In this document: piece after piece, positions 1-10,619 of the stretch
How the letters are laid out: each line of letters opens with the position of its first letter
Numbering within the stretch: position 1 is the first letter of the stretch
NCBI RefSeq assembly: GCF_963675165.1
Contig: NC_087382.1
Coordinates: 1,922,001 to 1,986,000, forward strand
DNA length: 64,000 nt
Direction of reading: 5' to 3'
DNA from: Halichondria panicea
Lineage: Eukaryota; Porifera; Demospongiae; Suberitida; Halichondriidae
Translations under genes and position numbers: made by a program
Notes under the pieces: generated by a model
Seen by the model: the letters and a program-made list of their open reading frames with translations, nothing else
Told to the model about the DNA's origin: nothing
The model's database searches: none

Positions 1-303
1 ATAGCTCTATCAAAGAGCTAATAAATGCACATTTTAGCAGCAAAGTTATAGATAGCTATCAGAACAGGTTAGTGTTAGCAGTTACCGTAGTGCTAAAAAT
101 GTATTCGTGATACAACTAATACGAGTGTCGCATCTGTATTGCATATAGCCATTATTCTCGGCCTGTACAAATCTGCATTACCATCGCGGTGTTGTTTAAT
201 AGAGGAAATAAATTAATAAATTGCACAACATTTTCGTAGCCTTTATAATTGGCCAAAACGCAATAATTATTTTATGCTCGCATAATTATAAGTATAATTA
301 TAC
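1..303. other. left-edge spacer, no gene seen
   Basis: AT-rich sequence without a recognisable exon or repeat. It is not related to the DNA left of the partner copy near 28 kb, so the homology that defines the P3H segmental duplication begins at its right edge. P3H exons 13 and 14 of the partial copy would be expected further left, outside the window. Confidence 0.5.
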
Positions 304-3300
304 CTGTAATCCCTCCAAGTGTAGGCAGGGGCCACTTTGTTACATTCTCCCGTTAGGTCGTCAAGGATACAGTTGTCAGAGTGGACGGGGTGACTTAGAT
401 CACGATGACTTTCCTGCTTACCTAGCGGGTCGCCATGGAAACAGGTGATTAACAACACAACAGAGGCGATCAATAAATTCATCACGTATCATAACCTCAT
501 AATAATTATAAACATAGAAACAAACAAAAATTTCTTTTGGCACGCATTTAATCCAAAGTTCAAAGGACACTCCAAGGTTCAAAGTATAGCCCACCCCCAC
601 ACACACCTTCCTTTGATGTACGACACACGAGATATGTATAAGAGAAGTAGAGAGGTGACTCCAACTTAAACACTTTGGCAACCATGTCTTTGCTCCACCT
701 ACTAGCATTGACATACAGCCAGGAGAGGGACGGCTCTATCTCACCGTACGATGATCTCTGTAAGTGGGTGGGGCTTATATAAGGGGGTGTGGCTTGCATA
801 TATACAACTATATATACACCCACATGGGAACAAGGGAAGGGTAGCCGAAATTATGGCCCAGCCAAATTAAAACACATCACTTCTCTCTGAGCTTATAATT
901 ATTGTTGAATTGCATGGGACAAAGTTATGGCTGTTGAAAAATGTTTCAATGGTTTGGGGACTCTTTCAGCTGTCATAAATTGAATCCATGATTTTCCAAA
1001 AGCTTAGAAAGAAACCTTTCAAATGGTGTCATCAAAGTTTATATTTGAGAGATAAAATTATTTGATAATAATTTGGCCGTACCATGGTCCAAGGCCGAAA
1101 AATGACAAATTATGGTCCCAACAAAATGTTGGATTTAAACACACCATTTAAAAGGTCTCTTTCTAAGCTTTCAGAAAATTTTGACATTGGATCAACGATA
1201 CTAAAGTTATGGCTGTTGAAAGATGTTCAACTACAACCCCCCCCGGCCCCGCTTAATAATGAGTAAGCACAGCACAGTACATGATGTAATGTACAAAATG
1301 GTAGTGACCTCTGACCTTTGCTGCCTCCAGAAGGTGAAGGCCTTCAAATTTCTCGTTCTCTGTATGCGGAGATTTTCTTTCGTATCCATCACCCTCCTTG
1401 CCGTACTGTGTGTGTATGTGTGTGTGTGTGTGGTGTAACTGAAAGCACCGTGGGTGCTGATGCCTCGGTGGAGATGCCAAAGCTACATAACATAAAGCTA
1501 CTAATAGCTTTATACAAAATATTAATGATGAACATTTTTGCATTAATTAATTTTGCTGCATGCAAACTCAACGAGTGGGTAATGATCGACCATGATTGTT
1601 GTTAAAAACGATCGATGCCAAAAGTTCAAGTCTAAATTAATGGCTGCCATCAGCAGAGCCTTGCAGCTCTTTTCTCACTCTTGCAGCTACCAATAGCTAG
1701 CGTTCTAGTGCAGAGCTAACTACTAAGTAGAGTAGCCAACACTCGGTGAACAATTTAATTTGGCTACGTGCTCTTCTGAAAAGGCTGCAATGGCATTCGA
1801 AGTAAGTAAAACTAGGCATAACTCGAGAACGAAGCATTATTTTGCAAATTGACGAATTAAAATCCAAGAAAACATGACTAGAAGCCTATAGAAACTCTTA
1901 CTTGCACTTCCTTCAGCAGCTGTAGTAGTCTACACACAGACACACACAAGTAGTCCACAGACACACACAGACACAGACACACACACAACCGTATACCTCG
2001 CTTGCGCATGCGCACCAAGGCATAATTATAATACATGTGTGTGCGTATGTAACCATGGATACTATAGATACACTGTTGCCACTCACTGATGCTAGTTGAA
2101 TGAGTTGGTCGCATTGTTGCTGAGTCAGCAGTTTATCCACCATCATCCTCTCTATTCCATCGTAATCATCAGACGTCTACACCACCACCGGCTGTGAGGG
2201 TGTGGAGTAGGCGGGTTAGAATTACGTACCACATAAACTATTACCCGAGGCGTGTGGGCGGCCACGGGTGTAGTATATAGTACTTTGGTTTGTTTGTCTG
2301 TAATTTGTGAATCTACTAGCTAGCTTACCTGGCTGCCACAGCACTGCTTACAGCATGGATAGCCTTCACACAATAAGTTATTAGTTTTAACAATGACGAT
2401 AGATTTTGATGTTAGACCTTTGTTGTCAAATAAAAACGAGCAAAAGCTATGAAGCTTGTGTCTGTGTCTGCTTACCTGGATGCTCTAGCACTGCGTTTAC
2501 AGCATGGATAGCCTCCACACAACAAGTCAGTACTTATTTTAAGAGTGGCAGCTTTCGGTGTTAAAGCTTCGTTGTCTAATAAAAGCGAGCAAAATATAGC
2601 TTAAACAGAACTTGGCACAGTACATACATGCGTTATTTATAACTGAAGTGATCTTGTACCAAGAACAATGGAACAGGGTCACTAAAGTAGAAAGCTAGAA
2701 TAATAGCTCCTGCTGTTTAGCCATGTTAGCTGACTCTGGGATCCTACTCCATGCAGAACCTGGAACCATACTTCTCTGAGACTCCAGGCTTCTTTGGCAC
2801 AGCAAAGACTTTGCTGTGATCCTAATCCACAGTGCATATATCTACAGTACCACTACTTGTTCTCAAATGTTTCAGCATGCCTCCAGTCTGGTTTAGTTTT
2901 ATTGCTCCTGAGTTGCTGTGCTAGACAGCTCAGTCATACATCACTAGATGCACTGCATTATATCACTCTTCTATAATCATGTCACCAGCCGAGGGTTTGC
3001 ACTAGTGCTCTAGTCAGACATTTTATAAAATTTTATTCAGCTCAAACTGTTTTCATACAGAGGACACTCTCATGTATACATGTATAGTGCTAGAATTATG
3101 CAAACAGTGAAAATTAGGAGCAATGTTAAATAATTTACTGCATGACATTTCGAGGGCTGAAAGACTAGCTATTAAAATGATGTAAGTCGCTAAAAGGCTC
3201 CAGCTGTTAAAATGTCTCATATTTGAGGGCGGCTATTTATAGAGGACCCACCTCAGGTTGTTCCTCCTTGTCAGACATAGTTGAGGAGGTGTCCATGAGC

Positions 3301-3332
3301 AGCACAGGGTATCTCTGATAGTCCATCTCAAG
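304..3332 (-). pseudogene. partial prolyl 3-hydroxylase copy (exons 8-12 only)
   Basis: Five exons match exons 8-12 of the complete P3H gene at 27-36 kb, with identical lengths and phases: 3252-3332, 2087-2191, 1316-1405, 607-757 and 304-421. They cover the start of the Fe(II)/2-oxoglutarate dioxygenase domain, including GDGY, the SPHTENEKFEG motif and the HSDN metal-binding motif. Exons 1-7 (signal peptide and TPR-like half) are missing: homology stops on the right at a CA microsatellite. Exons 13-14 would lie left of the window. All five exons are open except that the outer acceptor of the 2087-2191 exon would place a TAG at 2177-2179. The inner acceptor, which ends in that same TAG, avoids it. 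Without a signal peptide or promoter this is most likely a segmental-duplication pseudogene, but a short chimeric transcript cannot be excluded. Confidence 0.8.
1439..2020 (+). mobile_element. MITE-like dispersed element, family A (copy 1)
   Basis: One of four long copies (others at 10540-11100 inverted, 29248-29740 and 41408-41967) of a ~500-590-bp element beginning TGAAAGCACCG and ending with a palindromic block around GCGCATGCGC followed by CACCRAGGCA. The best copies are flanked by TAA, which suggests a PIF/Harbinger-type 3-bp target site; this is inference. It sits in an intron of the partial P3H copy and was duplicated along with it. It contains CA tracts and no coding capacity. Confidence 0.6.
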
Positions 3333-3370
3333 CTATGTGTATGGAGGAAGGTGATGGTCATTCAATACTG

Positions 3371-3373
3371 TAC

Positions 3374-3411
<38 letters not shown>

Positions 3412-3795
3412 ACCCACCTCCACTGCTAGTGAGTAGGTGCACATACACACACCTCAACTGCTAGTGAGTGGGCGCACACATACACACACCTCCACTGCTA
3501 GTGATTGGGCGCACACACACACACACACCTCCACTGCTAGTGAGTGGGCGCACACATACACACACACCTCCACTGCTAGTGAGTGGGCGCACACACACAC
3601 ACACACCTCCACTGCTAGTGAGTGGGCGCACACACACACACACACCTCCACTGCTAGTGAGTGGGCGCGCACACACACACACACACACCTCCACTGCTAG
3701 TGAGTGGGCGCGCACACACACACACACCTCCACTGCTAGTGAGTGGGCGCACACCCACACACACACACACACACACCTCCACTGCTAGTGAGTGG
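3371..3795. repeat. CA microsatellite followed by a CA-containing minisatellite
   Basis: A (CA)n run at 3371-3413 is followed by about ten imperfect units of ~33-44 bp, each with the core CTCCACTGCTAGTGAGTGGG followed by CGCACACACA of variable length. Open frames here, rich in THTHT or VCVCV, are low-complexity artefacts on both strands. Confidence 0.95.
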
Positions 3796-4158
3796 GCATA
3801 CTTGTTTAATCAACCAAGCGTCTCATTAGCTAGTCTGTTTTTTATGAAGTTGTGGCTATTTTCAATCCTAAATCAACACACAAAGTTGTCTATAATTAAT
3901 TTATAGGTGTGGTACCCTAGGAAGAAAAAACATAGCAACTTTTAAATTGCATTGTCTTGAGATGGAATTTTTTCTGACCTTGATTTTTTGGTTGATGATG
4001 TCTGTGTCCTTGAGTAGCTCCAGTAGCTGTTGTTTAGTACCCGAGCCACACACAGTGAGTAGCCGTGACATACATGTAATTTATAGTAAACTACGTCTCC
4101 TAGGGCATATCCGAGAAACATAACTATGCTTATGATGTTTCCCCCCCCCCCCTCACAG

Positions 4159-6883
4159 CAGAGGCAACCCTCCATCACTGGTGCACAAAGACCACGAAAT
4201 CTCTCCATTATCAGAAGAGGTTCTCTGATGAGCAAGGGATTGTCACTCACATCTGTTGATGATGCAAGCATGTACGTAACCAAGACAACCGCTCTACAGG
4301 TAAGTCGTCTGGCTGGAGTAGAATTGTATAATAAATATCGTATATCAGGTTTTGAATGCGACGTTACTTCGATTGCAAAATACGAATTTTTGCATACTTT
4401 GCGATCAAAAAAACCGCAAATAGGGAGCATATTCTATATTCCCATGTGCAGTATAGTTAGAAACGCAATCATATAATTATTCTAAACCTGATATTACGGG
4501 AAACAACTCCCCAATCTCCTGTGATTTAGATCTATTTTATGAGGAATGCGAAGTTTATGGTAGTTAGACCCGGCCCAGTTGCTATGATACAGACCCCAAG
4601 TGGCATGTGGAGTACATGGACCAGTCAGTGTGTGTACATCCCTGGAAGTATAACTGTAATACTTGATTATAATCTTTCAGGTAAGGAGTTCCTTCAAGCA
4701 TAAGATGAGCAAAAGCTGGGACATAACTCAACAACTCCTCTATAACAGCAGTAAGTTACTATAGTGCTCAGTGCACTCATCATCATCAAGTATTATGAAA
4801 GCCTAGCTATAATAATAATGGTGTGCTTGCTTATAATATCATTGTCTGTCTGTACGTATAAGTACAATACATGCAGTGATGTTGTTGCAGCTCTTACTAG
4901 TGACGCAGGTCATGCATACGCCAGCTAGTCTTCTTAGTTTAGGAATTTGCTGTACATGCATGCATAGTGTATATAAGTGGCTTGGCCCCTTAGCTTGAAC
5001 TTTCACATGAAGTTAGTCAGTCATGCCTTAAAGACAATAATTCATTTTTATGTAATGTACGTATTTAATATAATATCTTCCCGCACACACCCGCCCACGT
5101 CACACACACACACAGCTGCCTACGAACCGCCTCCTGATATTCTATTCGTTTCTCCGGTCCACAAGACAACCATCTCTCACGAGAACCCACGATTCTTCAG
5201 TGGATCCCACGACATCAAAATCAGAATATTCCCGGAACACTGGCCCCTTCAAACTCTGCCCCCTAACCCGTCCAAACTTGATCCAACCCCTCCAGCCCAA
5301 CCCCCCTCAATCGACCTGTGTGTGTGTGCGGCCATGCACTTGAACCAGCCCTTCGAATTCCCTCCCGGCTACACAATTGTCAGTCCAGTCTACTTCATCA
5401 GCTGCAAAACACCGCAACCTTGTCAAGTTGAACTGACCCTACCACATGCCGTAGCTTACACCAAAGACGAGGACAAGAAACGATTGCGTATATTATCAAC
5501 AACCACAGTTAATCCAAACTTACGTGATGTCTGGTCGCCTAGCGATAGAACGCTTACGGAGCTAGAAATGGATTCTTTCGAAGTTGATCCGTATCGTGTT
5601 AAATTCAGAACCAGTCTAGTCCACCCATCTCTGTATGCAGTGGCCGTTAACGATAGGGACTTTAGTTTAGAACCACATTTGCCGCTACGATGCTCTCTGT
5701 ATATCAGCTATCCCGTGTTGGAACCGACGGCCAGTGTCTCCGGACTCTATGTGACCTCTTATGTTGGCATGAAGTTGAAGACTGTGTACACTGTGAGTTT
5801 AATAGTAAACACATTTCATTAAGTAAACCCTGTACGTACTTGTCTAAACTGTCTGTTAAATTCTTTATCTTTTAGGCTGTGACTAACCAAACGACTGAAA
5901 ACAAGAGCAAGTTTGAGGAGAAGCACTTCACACTATTAGGGGACAGTGTTCGTGTGGACGCTGGCCTAACCAACCAATCAGATGAGTGGGTGATGACACC
6001 ATGTGACAGTGGAGAGGTAAGTGTGTGCTGTGGATGGTTGTAGAACTTTAACTGCGGATAACTTTAGTCTAGAATGACCATTTCCAAACTCAAAAACAAA
6101 CCAACGGACTACTATACCCGTGGCTGCCCATGCGCGCCTCGGGTAAAAATGCGTTTTGTAGCTCTAAGGGAGGTCTATGTGGTTAGATCAAAGATATGGG
6201 ACCAGTTAAAATCCATCGATATTAACCAGTCTTCAGCAACTATCTTTTACTGTCAAGTTTGGCTAAATGGTGCATTTTGTAGCTCTATAAGGGAGCTCTA
6301 TCACATGGATCTGAATTAGCAACTGGTTGAATATTTCCCTCTATCTTCCCTCCATGCATAGTTCACGTACAACCAGCTGGCTCTAACTCAAGAGACTGAC
6401 AAGGACTCCTACAGCCACACCCCCGCCTACCCTCCACACACAACGTTCTTTGTGGAGCTTCGCGGAGTGGCGGCAGCCGTCAGGTGCAGAGTGAAATTGT
6501 TATCAGGAGATGGGACAGAGATCAGTTACATCCAAGTGAGAGGTGTGTGTGCATGTATTAGTATAATTATTAATCGTTGATGTTACTGTGTACAAGTTAT
6601 ATATTGTTTGCTGTTTATTCTGACAACTAGGCTAGTGTCATGTCAGAACAACTTTTATATTTCTCTTCCGGCCTGTAATGACTTACGTACATGAAACAAT
6701 TTTCTAGACATCATAACCATCAGTTGTTTTGCATCCTAATAATGACTTTCTAGTTGTATACTGATTACCCATGCACACACACACACAGAGTTGACCCCGC
6801 CCCCAAGTCACCTGACGAAAAGCTACGTACCGCCCCCTCATTTCACACTTGCCCAATCTGACACTCGAGTAACCAACGTGTAA
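4159..6883 (+). CDS. ZU5-like domain protein (5' end not found)
   Basis: Six exons join in phase through GT-AG introns: 4159-4299, 4681-4750, 5116-5792, 5876-6016, 6362-6542 and 6789-6883 (stop TAA). The basic N-terminal linker leads into a large exon whose core (FPPGYTIVSPVYFISC, then VELTLPHAV) has the pattern of a ZU5-like beta-sandwich, as in ankyrin/UNC5/PIDD-type proteins and many sponge proteins (family knowledge). Later exons give a beta-rich region ending in a proline-rich tail. No start codon is convincing: the ATG just before 4159 lies in the polypyrimidine tract of the acceptor, so at least one upstream exon is missing. No membrane segment or catalytic motif is visible. A CA tract precedes the acceptors of the 5116 and 6789 exons. 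ZU5 proteins usually act as signalling or cytoskeletal adaptors; the role here is not known. Confidence 0.7.
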
Positions 6884-7042
6884 CTCTTTCTCTTTTTTTG
6901 TACCCTCCCTCAATTTTAACTTGCAATTCAGCTATTAATAATTATTGTATTGACTTTTCGCTATAAAAAACTTTTTTTTTGCTCAATGAAACGGTCGAGT
7001 ACAAAGGTCATAGGTTTTACAATAAGACAAGGTCAATTGCAA

Positions 7043-7161
7043 GGGTTAACCACAGCACACCTCCTCCCACCCCGTCACTGGTAGCACACCGTGCATGTTC
7101 TCCTTACCCGCAGAGAAGCCCACCAAGCGACCACACTCTGGCTTCTAACAGGCACCTGGAG
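7043..7161 (-). pseudogene. P3H exon 14 fragment, frameshifted
   Basis: This stretch closely matches the last P3H exon (27130-27250), including the region around the distal iron-binding His, but an extra base near the 5' end breaks the frame and both ends of the exon are missing. Flanking DNA to 7260 also resembles P3H intron sequence (ATCAACGATAC and GGGGACTCTTTCAG motifs). It is a degenerate third copy of part of the P3H gene. Confidence 0.75.
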
Positions 7162-7904
7162 TTTCAGACATTCGATCAACGATACAACGTTATGGCTATT
7201 CACCACCCTCCTCTGTTTAATCAATGGTTCGGGGACTCTTTCAGTCGCCATGCTTGAGTTCTATGGGCAACAATTTGGTGATTTCAAAAATATACTTTTA
7301 AATGGTACATGGTGTCATGCAATGAACCCCCAAAACAGACCAGGGTGGCAGGCAAAAAATTGGAGTTATGCACTCGCCCAATATTTCCCAAAAATTGCAG
7401 CAAAATTCGATGAATACACAATGTATCATTATAAAACCACAAACAGAGTCACAATAAACCACAAAAAGTCACTTTAACAAAACATTACTACGTTTTAATA
7501 GATCATGTGGCCATTTTGACCTCTGACCTGGACCACTAATCGGTTTTTTTTTGAAAATCAGTATGACCCGGAAAATCCGTGAAACATAAGATTAATTTGG
7601 TGTGGCCATACTATCTATGCTTGGACTTTTGGCATTCTAACAATCATGGTCAATCATTACCCACTCTTTGAGTTTCCCTGAGATCCTGGATTCTGCTTGC
7701 ATGCAGCAAAATTAATATGTTCATCATGATATAATAAATTATAATGTGTATATATAAGCTATTGCTAGCTAGCTATAAAGTAGTTTTATGTTATGTAGCT
7801 TTAACACCTCAACCGAGGCATCAGCACTCGCAGTACTTTCATTATAATATTATGATCTATATAATTATAGTAAATGTACATGTATATTGTATGCAACGAG
7901 AATG
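7162..7904. other. intergenic DNA with intron-like and family A remnants
   Basis: No gene is seen. 7165-7260 resembles P3H intron 10. 7643-7852 is an inverted, diverged end of MITE-like family A (CCGAGGCATCAGCAC and ATCATGGTCAATCATTACC motifs). Confidence 0.55.
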
Positions 7905-8046
7905 ATGCGTAAGCACGTACAGTGCATGTAATAGTTTGGCCAACAAAGTGATGTAATGTACAAAGTGGGTAACCACAAAGTGGCATTGATATCTGACCTT
8001 GGCCGCCTCCAGAAGGTGAATTAAGGGTATACCAAATTAAGTTATA

Positions 8047-8160
8047 GTTATAACACGGGCACGAGGGATGTATGGAATATATTGCACTGAAGCACGAGGG
8101 CGCCAGCCCCGAGGGCTGAGTGCAATATATGCCATGCAGCCCGAGTGCACGTGTTATAAC
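8047..8160. mobile_element. near-perfect hairpin element
   Basis: Arms of about 42 bp starting GTTATAACAC and ending GTGTTATAAC flank a short GC-rich centre. The arms also share an ATATTGCACT block. The structure is typical of a palindromic MITE. Confidence 0.65.
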
Positions 8161-8164
8161 TAGT

Positions 8165-8901
8165 TTATATCCCGAGGGCATAGCAACATAACACTGTCCT
8201 AGTAACACAATATAAACAGCATAAAAAAAGACAGAGACAACTCTAGACACAGCTCTATCTCTTCTCTCTTCTAGACGCCAGTATCTGCAGCGTATAAGAT
8301 TGGCATGACCGACAAATGGCTTGACACAAAATTGTTGGAGTTTCAACTGAAATCTGCAAAACAGCCCCACCCCACTTCTGGTGCTGCAAAACAGCCCCAC
8401 CCCACTTACTGCTGCAAAGAAACAGCCCCACCCCACTACTCAGTGAATACATGGTATTAGCTGCTGGTCTACGCTCGGCCTCATAACCAAGCCAAGAAAG
8501 CTCGCTTCTACACTGCTGCAAAACAGCTCATACCCCCAGCAAAAAGAGCCACTTCTAGTGCTACGGTGAAGCAGAATTGACATGCATCACGATGTCGAGG
8601 ACTAGGTCGATCTAGGAACACAGAATCTTCCACAAAATGAATCTTGGACAACTTTAAAACCTGCATGGTTGCAAGAAGAAACTCCAGCAGTGCTGAACAT
8701 TCATTCCTGCATGGCTGGACATACTTTAATACTTGTTATTTCTCATGGGTATTAATTTAATTTTAATTTAATTGTCTGTCTAATTGCCAGAGGGGCGTTT
8801 TGCGGTCAGTGCAATATGACTTTGCGGTCAGTGCAATATGACTTTCAGCAGTGCAATATGCTTCATATTGCACTTGGCAACAACGTAGCAACGGGATATA
8901 A
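8165..8901. mobile_element. putative non-autonomous DNA transposon
   Basis: The ends carry inverted TTATATCCCG / CGGGATATAA followed by related TAGCAAC / GTAGCAAC words. The interior holds three copies of a CCCCACCCCACT unit and repeated TGCAATATGACTTT, ending in a small hairpin (GTGCAATATG / CATATTGCAC). No transposase was recognised. Together with the 8047-8160 hairpin it interrupts a P3H exon 10 relic. Confidence 0.45.
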
Positions 8902-9042
8902 GGTCTTTAAATTTCTACAGAAGATTTTCTTTCGTATCCATCGCCCTGTCCTATTTACCTGTGTGGTGTGTAACTGTTGGCAACCGTCATAACTATCCTG
9001 TAACCAAGCATGAATATTAAATGTAATAATTTCCGTATAATT

Positions 9043-9240
9043 ATAGCGGTGTAAAAAATTCGTTATTTTCGTGAGCAAACTGCATGGCCTTGACGAAAAT
9101 TCGACCCACGAAAACCTAGGCGTGGTTTACCAGAATGTATGATATACGTTCCGGTAAACCATACCTAGGTTTTTGTTGTAAAAATTTCCCACGAAAATGA
9201 CCGCTGTTAAATTTTTTACCCCGCGAAAAAATTACCAGCT
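9043..9240. mobile_element. degenerate palindromic element
   Basis: The central arms CCTAGGCGTGGTTTACC and GGTAAACCATACCTAGG, with TTTTCGTGGG-like words outside them, form an imperfect inverted repeat. The word usage (ACGAAAA, AAAATTACCAGC) resembles the TA-flanked MITE family described at 10210-10417. Confidence 0.45.
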
Positions 9241-9784
9241 GCATGTACAGTAGAGCTAGGGACGGTCACACCATAACACATAGATACATAATGCACATGA
9301 TCATCGCTTGTTTTTATGTTTCAACTTCCTCTGCACTGCTTGATAAAACAGTGGTTGAAAAATTATACGCTATACCTATACAAGTGCTAGTGTATTTGGC
9401 CTGAACGTTATGTGACCGCAATAACATCAATGCACTGAATTTGTAGTGATTCAATCGTGCACGCATGTCGGACCTCCTCTGGATGTAGACCAACACCCAC
9501 AAACATTAAAATATGTATTTTATTCGGCCTGGATTTGAGGCTATAGTGCACTATTATTATAAAGCGACTCACTTCACTCCGTAAGTTATCAAACTGATTA
9601 GTCTATATAGATGATTATAGTCTCTACTATAATTATCAAGGTAAGTAATAATCTACTGTTATTATTCTACTATGCTATATATAGCAACAAGTATCAGTTC
9701 TGCTCGGGGGGGGGGGTATGACATCACCTTCGTGCTCTCTTGGCAACTGCAATTAGGATATAATTATACCATGCACACATGCCT
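9241..9784. other. spacer, no gene seen
   Basis: AT-rich DNA downstream of the astacin-Death gene stop. No exon, tRNA-like structure or clear repeat was recognised apart from a short G run near 9706-9717. Confidence 0.4.
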
Positions 9785-10579
9785 CTACTCTATATACATT
9801 TGCATACCTTGTGGTCCATTGGCAATTTTTAAGATGGCGCCCTCAACGTCTGAGCACAGGTTGTCTAGACCCACAGCCTTTGATTCGAGAGCACTCAGGA
9901 AAGTTTCAAGGTAGCAGTTAGAACCGCTTTGAAACCACTTCAGCAGCATTGCACGGAAACAATCTCCAACATCCAAAGGATTGTTTGTCCTAATGGCACT
10001 CAAATCGTCCCCAGACAAACCCAGATTATTACCAATGTTTGACCACTTTCCCCTTCCCCTGTACGCAGCGTCATACAGAGCGTTGAGGTACGGCTTTTCA
10101 GAGGGGGAGAGTTGGACTGTAAAAATGAATACAGGCTTGTATATAATTATATGTACATGTACTTTATTAAGTGTAAGTTTGATGTCATTGTTGCAAGCTT
10201 CCTATACTACCGTATAGCAGGTAATTTTCGGGGGACAAAATATTCGTGGTTCAGCAATATTGAGACATTTCGTGGATAATATTTTCGTGGTTGCCGTGCT
10301 TGGATTGTAAGTAAAGGTAGGCAAGGCCGCTTCATTCGTGGGTAAAATATTCGTGATCAGACCTCCAACCACGAAAACCACGAATATTTTGCCCCACGAA
10401 AATTACCAGCTATACGGTATTAGATCTATACCCATGTAAGTGAGGATAGATGATAAACTTAAATAGCTGTATACATGCAGACTCAGGGTGCAATGTCTTT
10501 TTATGAAAGAAGTCAGCCTCCAATGCAGGAACAGTAGCATAATTATGCCTCGGTGCGCACGGCGCAAGCGAGGTACGGT

Positions 10580-10619
<40 letters not shown>

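Larger units (their letters stand above)
300..3372. repeat. ~3.07-kb segmental duplication, copy 1 (partner 28062-31120)
   Basis: Exons and introns are collinear with 28062-31120 in the same orientation, including a MITE-like element, CA tracts and two short dispersed repeats near 2310-2580. Similarity ends on the right exactly where both copies enter a CA microsatellite, suggesting that the tract served as the recombination or break point. Confidence 0.85.
7905..8970 (-). pseudogene. P3H exon 10 fragment split by inserted DNA elements
   Basis: 7905-8022 matches the 3' end of P3H exon 10 and its following intron, up to CCTCCAGAAGGTGAA. 8903-8970 resumes with the rest of exon 10 (AAATTTCTACAG, then GATTTTCTTTCGTATCCATC). 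About 880 bp of hairpin-containing DNA separates the halves. Together with 7043-7161 it shows that a third, decayed P3H copy once lay here in the same orientation as the other two. Confidence 0.65.

Noticed and set aside
3437-3788. Open frames rich in THTHT and STASEWAH over the CA minisatellite
   Set aside because: Produced by the repeat in all frames, with no splice or start signals and no family.
3960-4045. Minus-strand exon reading TKQQLLELLKDTDIINQKIK
   Set aside because: It has plausible splice sites, but it does not match any P3H exon and no partner exon was found on that strand.
7801-8436. 211-codon minus-strand open frame with GVGLFC repeats
   Set aside because: It crosses a MITE-type hairpin, a CCCCACCCC repeat and a P3H relic, so it is a chance frame.
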